64,000 nt of DNA from CAIOGI01 sp964561875 (GCA_964561875.1 CAZLQL010000001.1:56880-120879); one strand, 5' to 3'. Positions 14,310 through 23,982 are shown, counted from the stretch's first letter. Notes: generated by a model not told the origin, from the letters alone. Translations and numbers: made by a program.

Positions 14310-14813
14310 ATGAAAAAAGCTCCGATTCCACTATATGAAGCTGATAGACTTTGTGCAGTAAAAGATTTGAAGATACTAGACACATCAAAAGAAGAGAGAT
14401 TTGATCGCATTGTGAAGCAGGCTATAAAAAGATTTAATGTTCCGATATCAACAATAACTATAGTAGATAAGGATAGGGAATGGTTTAAGGCTATGGAGGG
14501 GGTGTCAGAAAGACAGGGTCCAAGAGATATATCTTTTTGTGGTCACGCACTACTACAAAGAAATCTTTTTATAATAGAAGACACCTCAAAAGATCCTATT
14601 TTTGCAGACAATCCAATGGTTATAGGTTCACCATTTATTAGATTTTATGCAGGAAAATCTCTTTTTGAAAGAGCTAATAGGCTTCCGATAGGTGTATTTT
14701 GTATAAAGGATACAAAACCTAGATCTATGACATTAGATGATATAAATGATTTTATGGACTTGGCAATTCAAGCTGAAAATGAGATAAATAAGGGTATATC
14801 AGATATGATATAA
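14310..14813 (+). CDS. GAF domain protein
   Basis: 167 residues forming a single GAF domain of the type found at the start of many sensor kinases: YEADRLCAVKDLKILDTSKEERFDRI, ISTITIVDKDREWFKA, DISFCGHALLQRNLFIIED, FYAGKSLFERANRLPIGVFC. The Cys in FCGH and nearby residues suggest ligand or redox sensing. No kinase or cyclase domain is present. Adjacent to the PAS protein; no two-component kinase lies in the window. Confidence 0.85.
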   Translation: MKKAPIPLYEADRLCAVKDLKILDTSKEERFDRIVKQAIKRFNVPISTITIVDKDREWFKAMEGVSERQGPRDISFCGHALLQRNLFIIEDTSKDPIFADNPMVIGSPFIRFYAGKSLFERANRLPIGVFCIKDTKPRSMTLDDINDFMDLAIQAENEINKGISDMI

Positions 14814-14839
14814 TCTATACCTAATTTAATAAAATAAAT

Positions 14840-15277
14840 ATGAATAAAATAATTTCAGTAATAGCAATAGTTGTTGTAGTAATTGTGGGCATTGTTTGGT
14901 ACAAAAGTGCCAATGCTCCTGCGATAAAAAATGATACTGTAAATAAAGATATGATGATGAATGCTTCAACTACATCAAATACAAACGGAATGATGGCGAC
15001 AACATCTATGATGGCTTCGAGTACAAATATGATGGTTAAAACATATTCTATTTCAGAAGTTGCTCTTCATAAGGCAAGCACAAATTGTTGGACTGCTATA
15101 AGTGGTGAAGTATTTGATCTTACAACATGGATAAAGCAACACCCAGGAGGAGATAAAGCTATATTATCTATTTGTGGTATAGACGGTACAAAAGCATTTG
15201 AAGGTCAACATGGTGGAAAAGCAAAGATTGAGATGAAACTTGAAACATTTAAAATAGGAAATCTTTCAGCAAAATAA
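14840..15277 (+). CDS. Membrane-anchored cytochrome b5-like heme protein
   Basis: 145 residues: an N-terminal anchor (about 4-20), a Met-, Thr- and Asn-rich linker (about 35-65) and a cytochrome b5 domain (about 68-143) with the axial ligand motif HPGG (His101) and a second His in EGQHGG (His124). b5 domains carry electrons between membrane partners. No heme synthesis or terminal oxidase gene lies nearby, so heme is probably scavenged. The Met-rich linker (five MM pairs) might bind copper, which is inference. Confidence 0.82.
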   Translation: MNKIISVIAIVVVVIVGIVWYKSANAPAIKNDTVNKDMMMNASTTSNTNGMMATTSMMASSTNMMVKTYSISEVALHKASTNCWTAISGEVFDLTTWIKQHPGGDKAILSICGIDGTKAFEGQHGGKAKIEMKLETFKIGNLSAK

Positions 15278-15304
15278 AAACCTATTGTGGTATAATATCC
15301 ACAA

Positions 15305-15865
15305 ATGAAATCTAGTCGTAAGGTGGCAAAAAGGGAATTGTATAAGGATATACTCTATATATTTATAGGTATAGTAATAGCTATAGTTTTATCTAAAACT
15401 GGAATAATAGATGGTCTATATAGTTTGCTTGGTAGTAATATACTAGCTAGTTTTATTGCTGGAATATTTTTTACTTCAGCTTTTACTATTGCTCCAGCTT
15501 CAGTCTTTCTAGTCCATGTTGCCCAAACTCTACCTATAAATACTGTAGCAATATGGGGTGCTCTGGGAGCTGTAATAGGGGATTTGGTATTGTTTATATT
15601 TATAAGAGATAAGTTTGCTGATGATCTTATAAAATCTATGAAACCAAGTATAGTTAAGCATTTTTTTCATTCACTACACCTCGGTTTTCTAAAATGGCTA
15701 TCTCCTATTCTAGGTGCACTAATTATTGCTTCACCTTTGCCAGATGAATTTGCTCTTACACTTATGGGTCTTTCAAAAGTAAGACTTATAGTTCTTATAC
15801 CAATCTCATTTATTATGAATATGCTCGGTATACACTTTATTGTTTGGTTTTCACATATAATATAG
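15305..15865 (+). CDS. Multi-pass membrane protein
   Basis: 186 residues with about five hydrophobic helices and the internal LGAVIGDLVLFIFIRDKF and LGALIIASPLPDEFALTLMGLSK segments, which recall VTT/DedA-type proteins (paired half-helices with Pro and Gly). TATAAT at 15291-15296 ends eight bases before the ATG, so it has its own promoter and a leaderless mRNA. Function unknown; a transporter or lipid scramblase relative is plausible. Confidence 0.65.
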   Translation: MKSSRKVAKRELYKDILYIFIGIVIAIVLSKTGIIDGLYSLLGSNILASFIAGIFFTSAFTIAPASVFLVHVAQTLPINTVAIWGALGAVIGDLVLFIFIRDKFADDLIKSMKPSIVKHFFHSLHLGFLKWLSPILGALIIASPLPDEFALTLMGLSKVRLIVLIPISFIMNMLGIHFIVWFSHII

Positions 15866-15914
15866 AAAAAGTGTATAGTCATATCATATATTCTTTGTTA
15901 CAATATGTGTAAAT

Positions 15915-18260
15915 ATGTCGTACTTTTCTAAGTCAAATTCTATTAAGAAAAATTCTATAGTCGCTTTTGATTTGGACGGTACTCTGTCTAGAAGTAAAGA
16001 AAATATTAGCCCAAGAATGGCTGATCTGATAAATAAACTTACTATAAATAAAAAAGTAGTAGTTATTTCTGGTGGTTCTATAGAACAATACAATAAACAA
16101 CTTTTACCATATATAAAAAACTCAATAAACCTGATTATGCTACCACTCGAGGGTAGTGAAAGATTTGAATATTCACCTATATCAAAGAAATGGGAAATGA
16201 CATTTAAAAAAGTATTTCCAGCTGATATAAAAAAGGATGTAGTTGATGTCTTAAACAGGATAATAAAATCAAATAAATTTGGTATACCAACTGTTCATGA
16301 GGGTGCATATATCGAAGATCGTGATACAGAAATAGCTTTTTCTGCTCTAGGTCAAAATGCACACATAAATGAAAAAGAGAGCTGGGATCCAGATCATAAA
16401 AAAAGAGATAAAATAAAAAGCGTAATCGAAAAGGAAGTTCCAAATGTTTCTGTTACTATAGCAGGAACAACAACAATAGAAGTTTTGTCTAAAGGATGGA
16501 ATAAGGCAGTGGGGTTAAATTATTATTTAAAAGAAGCAGGGTTCAATATAGACGATGTAGTTTTTGTTGGAGATGCAATATATCCTGGGGGTAATGATTA
16601 TCCTATTTCACAATTAAATATTAAGAGTTATAAAGTAAATGGTCCAAGTGATACAGAAGCTGTAATAGAAAAGATAATGTTACAAGATAGAATGCCTGAT
16701 CCTATAAATCCTGTTGCGTATTTTTCTATGGAATATGCATTAAGTGACGATTCCAATATGTATGCTGGAGGATTGGGAGTTTTGTCTGGTGACTATATGC
16801 TAGAAGCGGGTAAAAATAATTTTCCTATAGTAGCGTTTGGATTGAAGTATGGTGAAAATATACCAGAGGGTTTCAAAATTCTTAAACAGGGAAATGAGAA
16901 TATTATTTTATCCATACCTATCGGTGATGGTTTGGTAAAAGTACAAGTTTGGTATAAAGAAATAAGTAATTCAGGAAATACCAAATTATATTTATTGGAT
17001 TCAGATATTCCAGAAAATAATGAACAAGATAGAAAAATAACAAAACATCTGTATGATCCAGTTTTTTATTCTAGATTGAAACAGCAAATTGTTTTGGGTA
17101 TAGGAGGTATCAGGCTTATAAAGATATTAAATATAAAGCCAAGTGTATTTCATTTAAATGAGGGACATACAGCCTTTGCTGGAGTTGGTATATTAAATGA
17201 AATGGATAGTGATGATATTAAAAGTATTGTAGCAACTAAACACACTATTTTGCCTGAAGCTGGTCTATTTATAAAATATGATGATCTCAATTCACTTTTG
17301 GGTAAATACTGTAAGGATAACAATAAAGACATAAAAGATATATTTGAAAAAGGTAAATACGAAGGTGATGAAACATTGTTTTCTACAACAAAATTTGTTA
17401 TGCAGATCTCAGTAAGATCAAACGGAGTTAGTAGTGCACATGTTAAATATGAAAAGCGCGCACACCCACATAGCAAATTGATTTCTATAACCAATGGGGT
17501 TTTTGTGGATAGATGGCAAGCAAAAGATTTAAAAAATATACCAAAAGATTATTCAGACGAAGATTATTGGAATACAAAACAAGTTTTAAGATCAAAGATG
17601 ATTTCTTTTGTAAAAGAAAAAACCGGAATAAGTTTAAATAATAATGTGTGTACCTTGGTTTGGGCTAGAAGGTTTGCTATGTATAAGAGGCCGTACCTAC
17701 TATTTTCTGATGAAGAGAGAATAATCGATATTCTTTCAAACAATCAATATCCATTACAAATAGTTATATCTGGTAAACCACACGAATCCGATGTGGAGGG
17801 AAAAAAGATAATGGAAAAGATAATAGCCTTACAAAATAATCCAAAGATTAAAGGTAAGATCGCTTATATAAATGGATACTCTATAGATATATCTGAGAAA
17901 TTGGTTAAGGGTGCAGATATATGGCTTAATACTCCAGAAAAAGGTAAAGAAGCTTGTGGTACAAGTGGTATGAAGTCAGCATTAAATGGAGCTATACAGA
18001 TGACTATACCAGACGGTTGGGCAGAAGAAGTAAATTGGAACGGAACAGGTTATGCTTTACCAGAAGATGATCCTAGAGATTATATTTATGACTTATTGGA
18101 AAATGAAGTTTTACAAAAGTTTTATTTTAAAGATAAAAATAATTATGATCTTCCAACAGATTGGATATCAATGTCGAAATCTAGTATCAATATTGTTAAA
18201 GAAAAATACAATACTGAAAGAATGTTGATTGATTATACACAAAAGCTCTACCGTCTGTGA
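15915..18260 (+). CDS. HAD phosphatase fused to alpha-glucan phosphorylase (GT35)
   Basis: 781 residues in two parts. Residues 1-255 form a HAD-superfamily type II (phosphomannomutase/sucrose-phosphatase-like) phosphatase with DLDGT (Asp19, Asp21), a VVISGGS motif II and FVGDAIYPGGND motif IV. Residues 265-781 are a short bacterial/archaeal glycogen phosphorylase: AYFSMEYAL, HLNEGHTAFA, RRFAMYKRPYL and the PLP-lysine site EACGTSGMKSALNG (Lys687). The phosphorylase releases glucose-1-phosphate from glycogen; the HAD part may act on a sugar phosphate. Heads the glycogen cluster. The fusion looks intact and in frame throughout. Confidence 0.88.
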   Translation: MSYFSKSNSIKKNSIVAFDLDGTLSRSKENISPRMADLINKLTINKKVVVISGGSIEQYNKQLLPYIKNSINLIMLPLEGSERFEYSPISKKWEMTFKKVFPADIKKDVVDVLNRIIKSNKFGIPTVHEGAYIEDRDTEIAFSALGQNAHINEKESWDPDHKKRDKIKSVIEKEVPNVSVTIAGTTTIEVLSKGWNKAVGLNYYLKEAGFNIDDVVFVGDAIYPGGNDYPISQLNIKSYKVNGPSDTEAVIEKIMLQDRMPDPINPVAYFSMEYALSDDSNMYAGGLGVLSGDYMLEAGKNNFPIVAFGLKYGENIPEGFKILKQGNENIILSIPIGDGLVKVQVWYKEISNSGNTKLYLLDSDIPENNEQDRKITKHLYDPVFYSRLKQQIVLGIGGIRLIKILNIKPSVFHLNEGHTAFAGVGILNEMDSDDIKSIVATKHTILPEAGLFIKYDDLNSLLGKYCKDNNKDIKDIFEKGKYEGDETLFSTTKFVMQISVRSNGVSSAHVKYEKRAHPHSKLISITNGVFVDRWQAKDLKNIPKDYSDEDYWNTKQVLRSKMISFVKEKTGISLNNNVCTLVWARRFAMYKRPYLLFSDEERIIDILSNNQYPLQIVISGKPHESDVEGKKIMEKIIALQNNPKIKGKIAYINGYSIDISEKLVKGADIWLNTPEKGKEACGTSGMKSALNGAIQMTIPDGWAEEVNWNGTGYALPEDDPRDYIYDLLENEVLQKFYFKDKNNYDLPTDWISMSKSSINIVKEKYNTERMLIDYTQKLYRL

Positions 18261-18280
18261 TATAATAGTCATATAAATTT

Positions 18281-19804
18281 ATGTCCATTTTCGGTTCAAA
18301 AAAGGGTCTAAAAATCCTTTTCGTAGGTACTGAGGTTTCTCCTTTTGCTAAGGTCGGTGGTCTTTCTTCTGTTGCGCACTCTTTACCAAATGCATTAAAT
18401 AAACTAGGTAACGATGCAAGAGTAATGATACCTAGATATCTGTTCATTGAAGATCAAAAATATGATCTAGGTATGGAATTCAATAATCTAAAGGTTCCAA
18501 CAGGTTTATCTGATGGTGAAGAGGGACCAAAAGAGATAGTGTGTAATGTAAAAAAGTTTACACCAACAGATGGAGATGAAAATAATAATTTCGTAACCTA
18601 TTTTCTAGAAAATCAGGAATATTATGAACAAAGAGCAAATGTTTATGGTTATGCTGATGATCCTATAAGATGGACACTATTATGCAGAGGCGCTCTCGAA
18701 TTTATAAAGCAATCTAGATCATGGGTTCCTGATGTTATCGTATGTCTTGATTGGCAAGCAGGACTTATTCCTAACTATCTTAAAACTGTATATTCAAAAG
18801 ATTTAGTTTTGGGTAAAGTGGCTACGATATTTTCTATACACAATCTATTTTTTCAAGGAATGTTTGATCATCATTTTGTTTCAGAAATGGATTTTGATGA
18901 TGGACATTCTGCAATTCCAAATATATTCAATCCCAGATTATCAAAGTTAAATCTAATGAGAAGGGGAATAATGTATGCAGATATAGTAAATACAGTTTCA
19001 CCTACATATGCAAAAGAAATAATGACAAAGGAGTATGGAGAATTGCTCGATGAGCTTTTGCGTGAAAGAAGAGCCGTTCTTACTGGAATATTAAATGGTA
19101 TTGATTATGATGTTTGGAATACTGAAACAGATCCACATATTTCATTTAAATATACAAAAAGAAATGTTACTGAAAGAAATAAAAATAAAGCTATTCTTCA
19201 AGAGAGATTTAATTTACCTGTAAAAAAGGATGTATTTCTATTGTCGATAGTTAGTAGATTAACTAGACAAAAAGGACTTGATCTACTTATGAGTACGCTC
19301 GACCTTATTGCTCAAGAATTGCCGATACAGCTTATAGTTGTGGGTGAGGGAGATTCTGATTTGATGGGATTTTTTCATGGACTTGAGACGAAGTATCCAG
19401 ATAAGGTAGCTACACATTTAAAATTTGATAGTGTATTGCCACATTTAGTATATGCAGGTGCAGATGCAGTGGTTATACCTTCTAGATTTGAACCTTGTGG
19501 TTTGGTACAAATGGAGGCAATGAGAATGGGTTGTATACCCATAGTTAGAAAAACAGGAGGATTGGCTGATAGTGTCGAGGATTATAATCCAGACAAAGGT
19601 ACTGGTACTGGATTTGTATTTGAAAGATTTGATCCATATTCACTCATGATTTCTCTTGTTAGAGCCTTTGAAAACTTTAGAGATAAAAAGAAATGGCAAG
19701 AGCTTGTAAAAAGAGCAATGATAAAAGATTTTTCTTGGGATAATTCTGCAGAAAAATATTTGGAACTTATGAGAAGGGCAATGAAGATTAGAATAAAAAA
19801 CTAA
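18281..19804 (+). CDS. glgA: Glycogen synthase (GT5)
   Basis: 507 residues. ILFVGTEVSPFAKVGGLSSV near the N-terminus contains the KxGGL glucose-donor motif (Lys24), followed by the Rossmann core LDWQAGLIP and SIHNLFFQG. The C-terminal domain has SRLTRQKGLDLL and PSRFEPCGLVQMEAM (the E-x7-E retaining GT pair). It elongates alpha-1,4-glucan from ADP- or UDP-glucose. Three bases separate its stop from the GH57 gene, and 20 separate it from the phosphorylase, so this is an operon. No glgC or branching GH13 enzyme lies in the window. Confidence 0.94.
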   Translation: MSIFGSKKGLKILFVGTEVSPFAKVGGLSSVAHSLPNALNKLGNDARVMIPRYLFIEDQKYDLGMEFNNLKVPTGLSDGEEGPKEIVCNVKKFTPTDGDENNNFVTYFLENQEYYEQRANVYGYADDPIRWTLLCRGALEFIKQSRSWVPDVIVCLDWQAGLIPNYLKTVYSKDLVLGKVATIFSIHNLFFQGMFDHHFVSEMDFDDGHSAIPNIFNPRLSKLNLMRRGIMYADIVNTVSPTYAKEIMTKEYGELLDELLRERRAVLTGILNGIDYDVWNTETDPHISFKYTKRNVTERNKNKAILQERFNLPVKKDVFLLSIVSRLTRQKGLDLLMSTLDLIAQELPIQLIVVGEGDSDLMGFFHGLETKYPDKVATHLKFDSVLPHLVYAGADAVVIPSRFEPCGLVQMEAMRMGCIPIVRKTGGLADSVEDYNPDKGTGTGFVFERFDPYSLMISLVRAFENFRDKKKWQELVKRAMIKDFSWDNSAEKYLELMRRAMKIRIKN

Positions 19805-19806
19805 AT

Positions 19807-21309
19807 ATGAAATGGGCAAACTTTTTACATATATATCAACCGGCAGATCAGCAACCAGATATACTCGAAGCTATAGTCTCTCAATGTTATAGACCACTTA
19901 TAACACACATAGCAAATAATAAAGATATAAAGATCACCCTGAATCTAACAGGTGCACTTATAGAATTGTTCGATAAATATGGTTATAAGGATTTGATAGA
20001 GTTGTTGAAAAAATCTGGGGAAGAAGGAAAAATTGAATTTACAAGTTCAGCAAAGTATCATGGTTTTCTACCATTACTTACAGAACAAGATATAAAAAGA
20101 CAGATAATAGCAAACGATGAAACAATGTTACGTTTTTTGGGTAAAAAAGCCTATAAACCAAAAGGATTTTTCCCACCAGAAATGGGATATGATAAAAGTA
20201 TACTCCCTGTAATAGAAGAAATGGGCTATGAATGGATTATCCTAGATGAAATATCGGGTTATGGAGAGCCTGGTAAGATAGATTACAATAAAATATATAA
20301 AATAAAAGATTCAAAATTGAGAGTATTTTTTAGAGAAAGGAGGTTAAGCAATCTTATAATGTCTGCAGTTGTTAGATCAAAAGAGACATTACTAGAAGCA
20401 ATGAAAGACGATATGAAAAGTGATAGATATATCGTTACCGCAATGGATGGGGAGACCTTTGGTCATCATAGACCTGGACTTGAAAAAATGCTTTTTGAAA
20501 TACTTGATACAAAAGATTTTAATCTGGTAACAATATCCGATTTATTAAATAAAAAAGATAAAAGAGAGGAAATAGATATTACTCCCGTATCATCTACATG
20601 GGCAAGTAGTAAACAAGATATAGAAAAGGGTATACAGTTTCTTTCATGGAAAGATCCTGAAAATACAATTCACACATGGCAATGGGAACTATTCCATCTT
20701 GTTAGGGATCAAGTAGAAAATATGGATAGAAAAAATCCTATATATGAACAGATAAGAAATAAAATGGATATAGCTACAGCAAGCGACCATTTCTGGTGGG
20801 CTTCAGCAAAGCCTTGGTGGAGTCTCGAGATGATAGAAGATGGCGAGTATAGATTGCTTGAAACACTCCGTATGGTACCTAGTGTAAGTGAAGATATTTT
20901 AAAAAGAGCACGAGATTTATATGAAAAGATAATCTCTACAGCTTTTCAATGGCAAAGAACCGGAAAAATACGAACTATGATGTCTAATCAGAATTCTATA
21001 TTAAGAATTCCATTTAAAGATAGGACAATAGGTAGAGGTGGGGCAGAAGCGGGTGTGTACCATGCTTTTATAGATATGATGAAAACTCAAGAGAAACTTT
21101 CTTCATTAAAAGGTGAATACGAAAAAGCTATACTTTGGAGAGATGCAATATATAAACTTGAAAATAAACTAGATATTTACGACACTATAAATGCTATCGA
21201 TTTGTTGAGAATAGAAATTCCAAATGAAGAAGTAGAAAAGACTATTTTGAAGTATAAAGAAAAATATAAAGATATAAGAGGTGGTCAACCAGAACAGAGA
21301 GGGAATTAA
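19807..21309 (+). CDS. Glycoside hydrolase family 57 (amylase/glucanotransferase-like)
   Basis: 500 residues. The N-terminus FLHIYQPADQQPD carries the HxxQP start of GH57. The nucleophile region is GFFPPEMGYD (Glu125) and the acid/base region TAMDGETFGHH (Asp214). GH57 enzymes include alpha-amylases, 4-alpha-glucanotransferases and branching enzymes; which applies is not decidable here, but standing next to glgA and the phosphorylase a branching or remodelling role in glycogen is likely. Confidence 0.9.
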   Translation: MKWANFLHIYQPADQQPDILEAIVSQCYRPLITHIANNKDIKITLNLTGALIELFDKYGYKDLIELLKKSGEEGKIEFTSSAKYHGFLPLLTEQDIKRQIIANDETMLRFLGKKAYKPKGFFPPEMGYDKSILPVIEEMGYEWIILDEISGYGEPGKIDYNKIYKIKDSKLRVFFRERRLSNLIMSAVVRSKETLLEAMKDDMKSDRYIVTAMDGETFGHHRPGLEKMLFEILDTKDFNLVTISDLLNKKDKREEIDITPVSSTWASSKQDIEKGIQFLSWKDPENTIHTWQWELFHLVRDQVENMDRKNPIYEQIRNKMDIATASDHFWWASAKPWWSLEMIEDGEYRLLETLRMVPSVSEDILKRARDLYEKIISTAFQWQRTGKIRTMMSNQNSILRIPFKDRTIGRGGAEAGVYHAFIDMMKTQEKLSSLKGEYEKAILWRDAIYKLENKLDIYDTINAIDLLRIEIPNEEVEKTILKYKEKYKDIRGGQPEQRGN

Positions 21310-21315
21310 AAGTAA

Positions 21316-21873
21316 TTAAAAATTTACAAATTCAATTTCAGGAACCACTTTGTAGTTTGGATTTTTTATAAATTCTATTTCTCCATCTTTTTCTATTACA
21401 TAGTATCCAGCTCCATGTAGCTTTTTAAACGGTTCATAATCAGCATGTCCTGGAAATGATACGGCTTTTTCTTCATCTAAATTTACCGGACTGTCGTCGT
21501 GAGTTACTAACCAAGTATTTCCAGTATTTATACCTAGATGTCCCATACCGCTCGGTATATATACTCTATCTCCAGATTTTACTTTTACCGCTTTGAAACT
21601 TTTTATATTTTCATCAGAACCATCTCTTTCTTGAAGTATGATTATTCCTTCACCACTAAGTATGGTATATGTTTCATTTAAATCTCCTACATGATAGTGT
21701 CCATAAGTTTTTATATATTCATTACCGATCTTACCTGATTCCCATACTGTTATATTACCTTTGTTACTTCCTCCACGAATCATATAATAATGGTTTTCAG
21801 GTCCCGTTTTTGATGTATCCATAACTACATCTTGCATCTCTTTATGACTTCTAAAAGCTATTGGTGATTTCAT
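21316..21873 (-). CDS. Cupin-type glucose-6-phosphate isomerase
   Basis: 185 residues from ATG 21871-21873; the longer frame adds an unlikely hydrophobic leader overlapping the divergent gene. Cupin motif 1 is YGHYHVGDLNETYTILSGEG (His, His, Glu metal ligands) and motif 2 is YIPSGMGHLGINTG. This is the metal-dependent PGI known mainly from Archaea, interconverting glucose-6-P and fructose-6-P. It would link the neighbouring glycogen genes to glycolysis. The ATTATATAT just before the ATG suggests a leaderless mRNA. Confidence 0.85.
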   Translation of the reverse strand: MKSPIAFRSHKEMQDVVMDTSKTGPENHYYMIRGGSNKGNITVWESGKIGNEYIKTYGHYHVGDLNETYTILSGEGIIILQERDGSDENIKSFKAVKVKSGDRVYIPSGMGHLGINTGNTWLVTHDDSPVNLDEEKAVSFPGHADYEPFKKLHGAGYYVIEKDGEIEFIKNPNYKVVPEIEFVNF

Positions 21874-21919
21874 ATATATAATAGTAGCATTAGAATAAAA
21901 ATTAGCATATAATTCGAAT

Positions 21920-22570
21920 ATGAATACAAAAAGATTTTTTATTTGGGGAGGATTTATCGTTATTATTGGTCTTATAATATGGGGTATGATAGCAGCTTCG
22001 AAAAAGGAGGCTAAAAATAATGCAAGCATAGTGCTTCCAGATAGTATTGTAAATACAGATCATATATTAGGAAAAACTGATGCAAAACTAACACTTGTTG
22101 AGTACGGAGATTTCGAGTGTCCAGCTTGTGCTATATATTATCCTATAGTAAAGAAAATCACTGACGAATATTCATCAACCACTTTAAGACTAGTATTTAG
22201 ACATTTTCCACTCTCACAACACCCAAAGGCGATACCTTCAGCAAAAGTTGCTGAATCTGCTGGCAAGCAAGGAAAGTTTTTTGAAATGTACGATCTTCTA
22301 TACAGCAATCAAGATGAATGGGTAAAAGCTACAAGTTCAGATATGGTTTTTGAAAGTTATGCAAAAAAGCTTGGATTAGATATGATTAAATTTAAATCTG
22401 ATATAAATGATCCAGAAATAGCAAAAAAGATAGATAATGATTATAAAGGTGGAGCAAAGGGTGGTGTAAATTCTACTCCAACATTCTTTTTGAATGGTAA
22501 ATCAATAAAAAATCCACAAACATATGTTGAGTTTAAGGAAATGATAGAAAATGCAATTAATACCAAATAA
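21920..22570 (+). CDS. Membrane-anchored DsbA-like thiol oxidase
   Basis: 216 residues: N-terminal anchor (5-25), then a thioredoxin fold with active site CPAC (Cys67, Cys70) in VEYGDFECPACAIYY and the cis-Pro loop GVNSTPTFFLNGK. DsbA-type proteins put disulfides into exported proteins. TATAAT at 21908-21913 ends six bases before the ATG. It overlaps the VKOR gene by 20 bases, which would re-oxidise it. Confidence 0.92.
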   Translation: MNTKRFFIWGGFIVIIGLIIWGMIAASKKEAKNNASIVLPDSIVNTDHILGKTDAKLTLVEYGDFECPACAIYYPIVKKITDEYSSTTLRLVFRHFPLSQHPKAIPSAKVAESAGKQGKFFEMYDLLYSNQDEWVKATSSDMVFESYAKKLGLDMIKFKSDINDPEIAKKIDNDYKGGAKGGVNSTPTFFLNGKSIKNPQTYVEFKEMIENAINTK

Positions 22571-23003
22571 TATTCCAAAATGGGTTTTTGTAACTTTGTT
22601 TATTGTGGCAATAATCGGTTTTTCTGATGCTACATTTCTAACATTTGAACATTTTACAAATAAGATCCCACCTTGTGTTACTACAGGCTGTGAAAGTGTT
22701 CTAACAAGTGTATATTCAGAAATATTTGGTATACCAGTTGCTCTGGGAGGAGCACTATTTTATCTAGGATTTCTTGTAGGTCTAATACTTTTTTTGGATT
22801 TGAAGAAAGAATGGATACTTAGACTAACATTAGCTTATAGCACAATAGGTTTTGTATTTTCTATGTGGTTCGTTTATGTTCAGGCATTTCTACTACATGC
22901 ATTTTGTCAGTACTGTATGTTGTCTGCAACCACATCAACAACTATATTTATAATATCAATATATGTATTTATAAAATATAGAAATAAAGAATTAGCTATA
23001 TAA
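22551..23003 (+). CDS. Vitamin K epoxide reductase (VKOR) family disulfide generator
   Basis: 150 residues, four helices. The VKOR cysteines are all present: loop pair Cys42 and Cys47 (PPCVTTGCESVL) and active-site CQYC (Cys119, Cys122), plus the conserved Ser and Trp-bearing helices. It passes electrons from DsbA to a quinone. The overlap with the DsbA gene indicates coupled translation. The quinone used is unknown. Confidence 0.92.
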   Translation: MQLIPNNIPKWVFVTLFIVAIIGFSDATFLTFEHFTNKIPPCVTTGCESVLTSVYSEIFGIPVALGGALFYLGFLVGLILFLDLKKEWILRLTLAYSTIGFVFSMWFVYVQAFLLHAFCQYCMLSATTSTTIFIISIYVFIKYRNKELAI

Positions 23004-23004
23004 A

Positions 23005-23931
23005 ATGGAATTAGATTTTGAAAAGAAAATAGATATAACAAAACCAAGTAAAGATTATCGTTTACTTGATTCTGGTGATGGTGAAAAGTTAGAGAGATTT
23101 GGTGAAAAAATACTTCTAAGACCTGATCCACAAGCACTTTGGAAAAAGAGGTTAGATGAAAAATATTGGAAAAAAGCTGATGCTACCTTTTTACGTAGTG
23201 AAGCTCAGGCTGAGTGGAAATATAAATCTGAAAAATTGGAAAAATGGCCAATATCATTTTCTGGACTAAAATTTTTTATAAAACCTACAGCTTTCAAGCA
23301 TACAGGAATATTTCCAGAACAGTCAGTTAACTGGGATTGGACAAGAAAGTTGATTGAAGAAAATAGTGATAATAAAGATATAAATGTATTAAATTTATTT
23401 GGATATACTGGTGGAGCAAGTCTAGCTTGTGCTCAAGTAGGGGCTAAGGTTGTTCATGTTGATAGTTCAAAAGCTGCTATAAATTGGGCAAAAGAAAATG
23501 CGGAGATTTCAGGATTGAGTGATAAACCTATAAGATGGATACTCGAAGATGTGAGACTATTCGTAGAAAGAGAAATAAAAAGAGGCAATAAATATGATGC
23601 CATAATTATGGATCCACCCGCTTTTGGTCACGGTGCAAATGATGAAATATGGAAGATAGAAGATGACCTCATCCCGCTTGTTGATAAATGTTTACTTATA
23701 CTTAAAGACAAACCGCTATTCTTTATAATAAATGGTTATTCAGCAGGTTATTCTGCTATTGCATATAAAAATATATTAAATGTACTCGTAGAGAAATTTG
23801 GTGGAAGTATAGAGATAGGTGAATTGGCTATACAAGAAGATGGTATAGAGGATAATACAAAAGAAAGTATACAAGAGACAGAGCATAGTCGTTTATTGCC
23901 TTGCGGTATATTTGCTAGATGGAAAAGATAG
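23005..23931 (+). CDS. RlmI-like class I SAM methyltransferase
   Basis: 308 residues. The methyltransferase core starts around residue 127: VLNLFGYTGGASLACAQVGA (SAM motif I), VVHVDSSKAAINWAKENAE, and the catalytic-type IIMDPPAFGHG. The preceding domain with KHTGIFPEQ and WDWTR matches the RlmI/YccW 23S rRNA cytosine methyltransferase group, though the PUA domain is missing. Two bases after VKOR. Confidence 0.82.
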   Translation: MELDFEKKIDITKPSKDYRLLDSGDGEKLERFGEKILLRPDPQALWKKRLDEKYWKKADATFLRSEAQAEWKYKSEKLEKWPISFSGLKFFIKPTAFKHTGIFPEQSVNWDWTRKLIEENSDNKDINVLNLFGYTGGASLACAQVGAKVVHVDSSKAAINWAKENAEISGLSDKPIRWILEDVRLFVEREIKRGNKYDAIIMDPPAFGHGANDEIWKIEDDLIPLVDKCLLILKDKPLFFIINGYSAGYSAIAYKNILNVLVEKFGGSIEIGELAIQEDGIEDNTKESIQETEHSRLLPCGIFARWKR

Positions 23932-23982
23932 TTTGTGATAGTATTAATTTTCAAGATTAATAGTAATTAATTTATCTATAAT

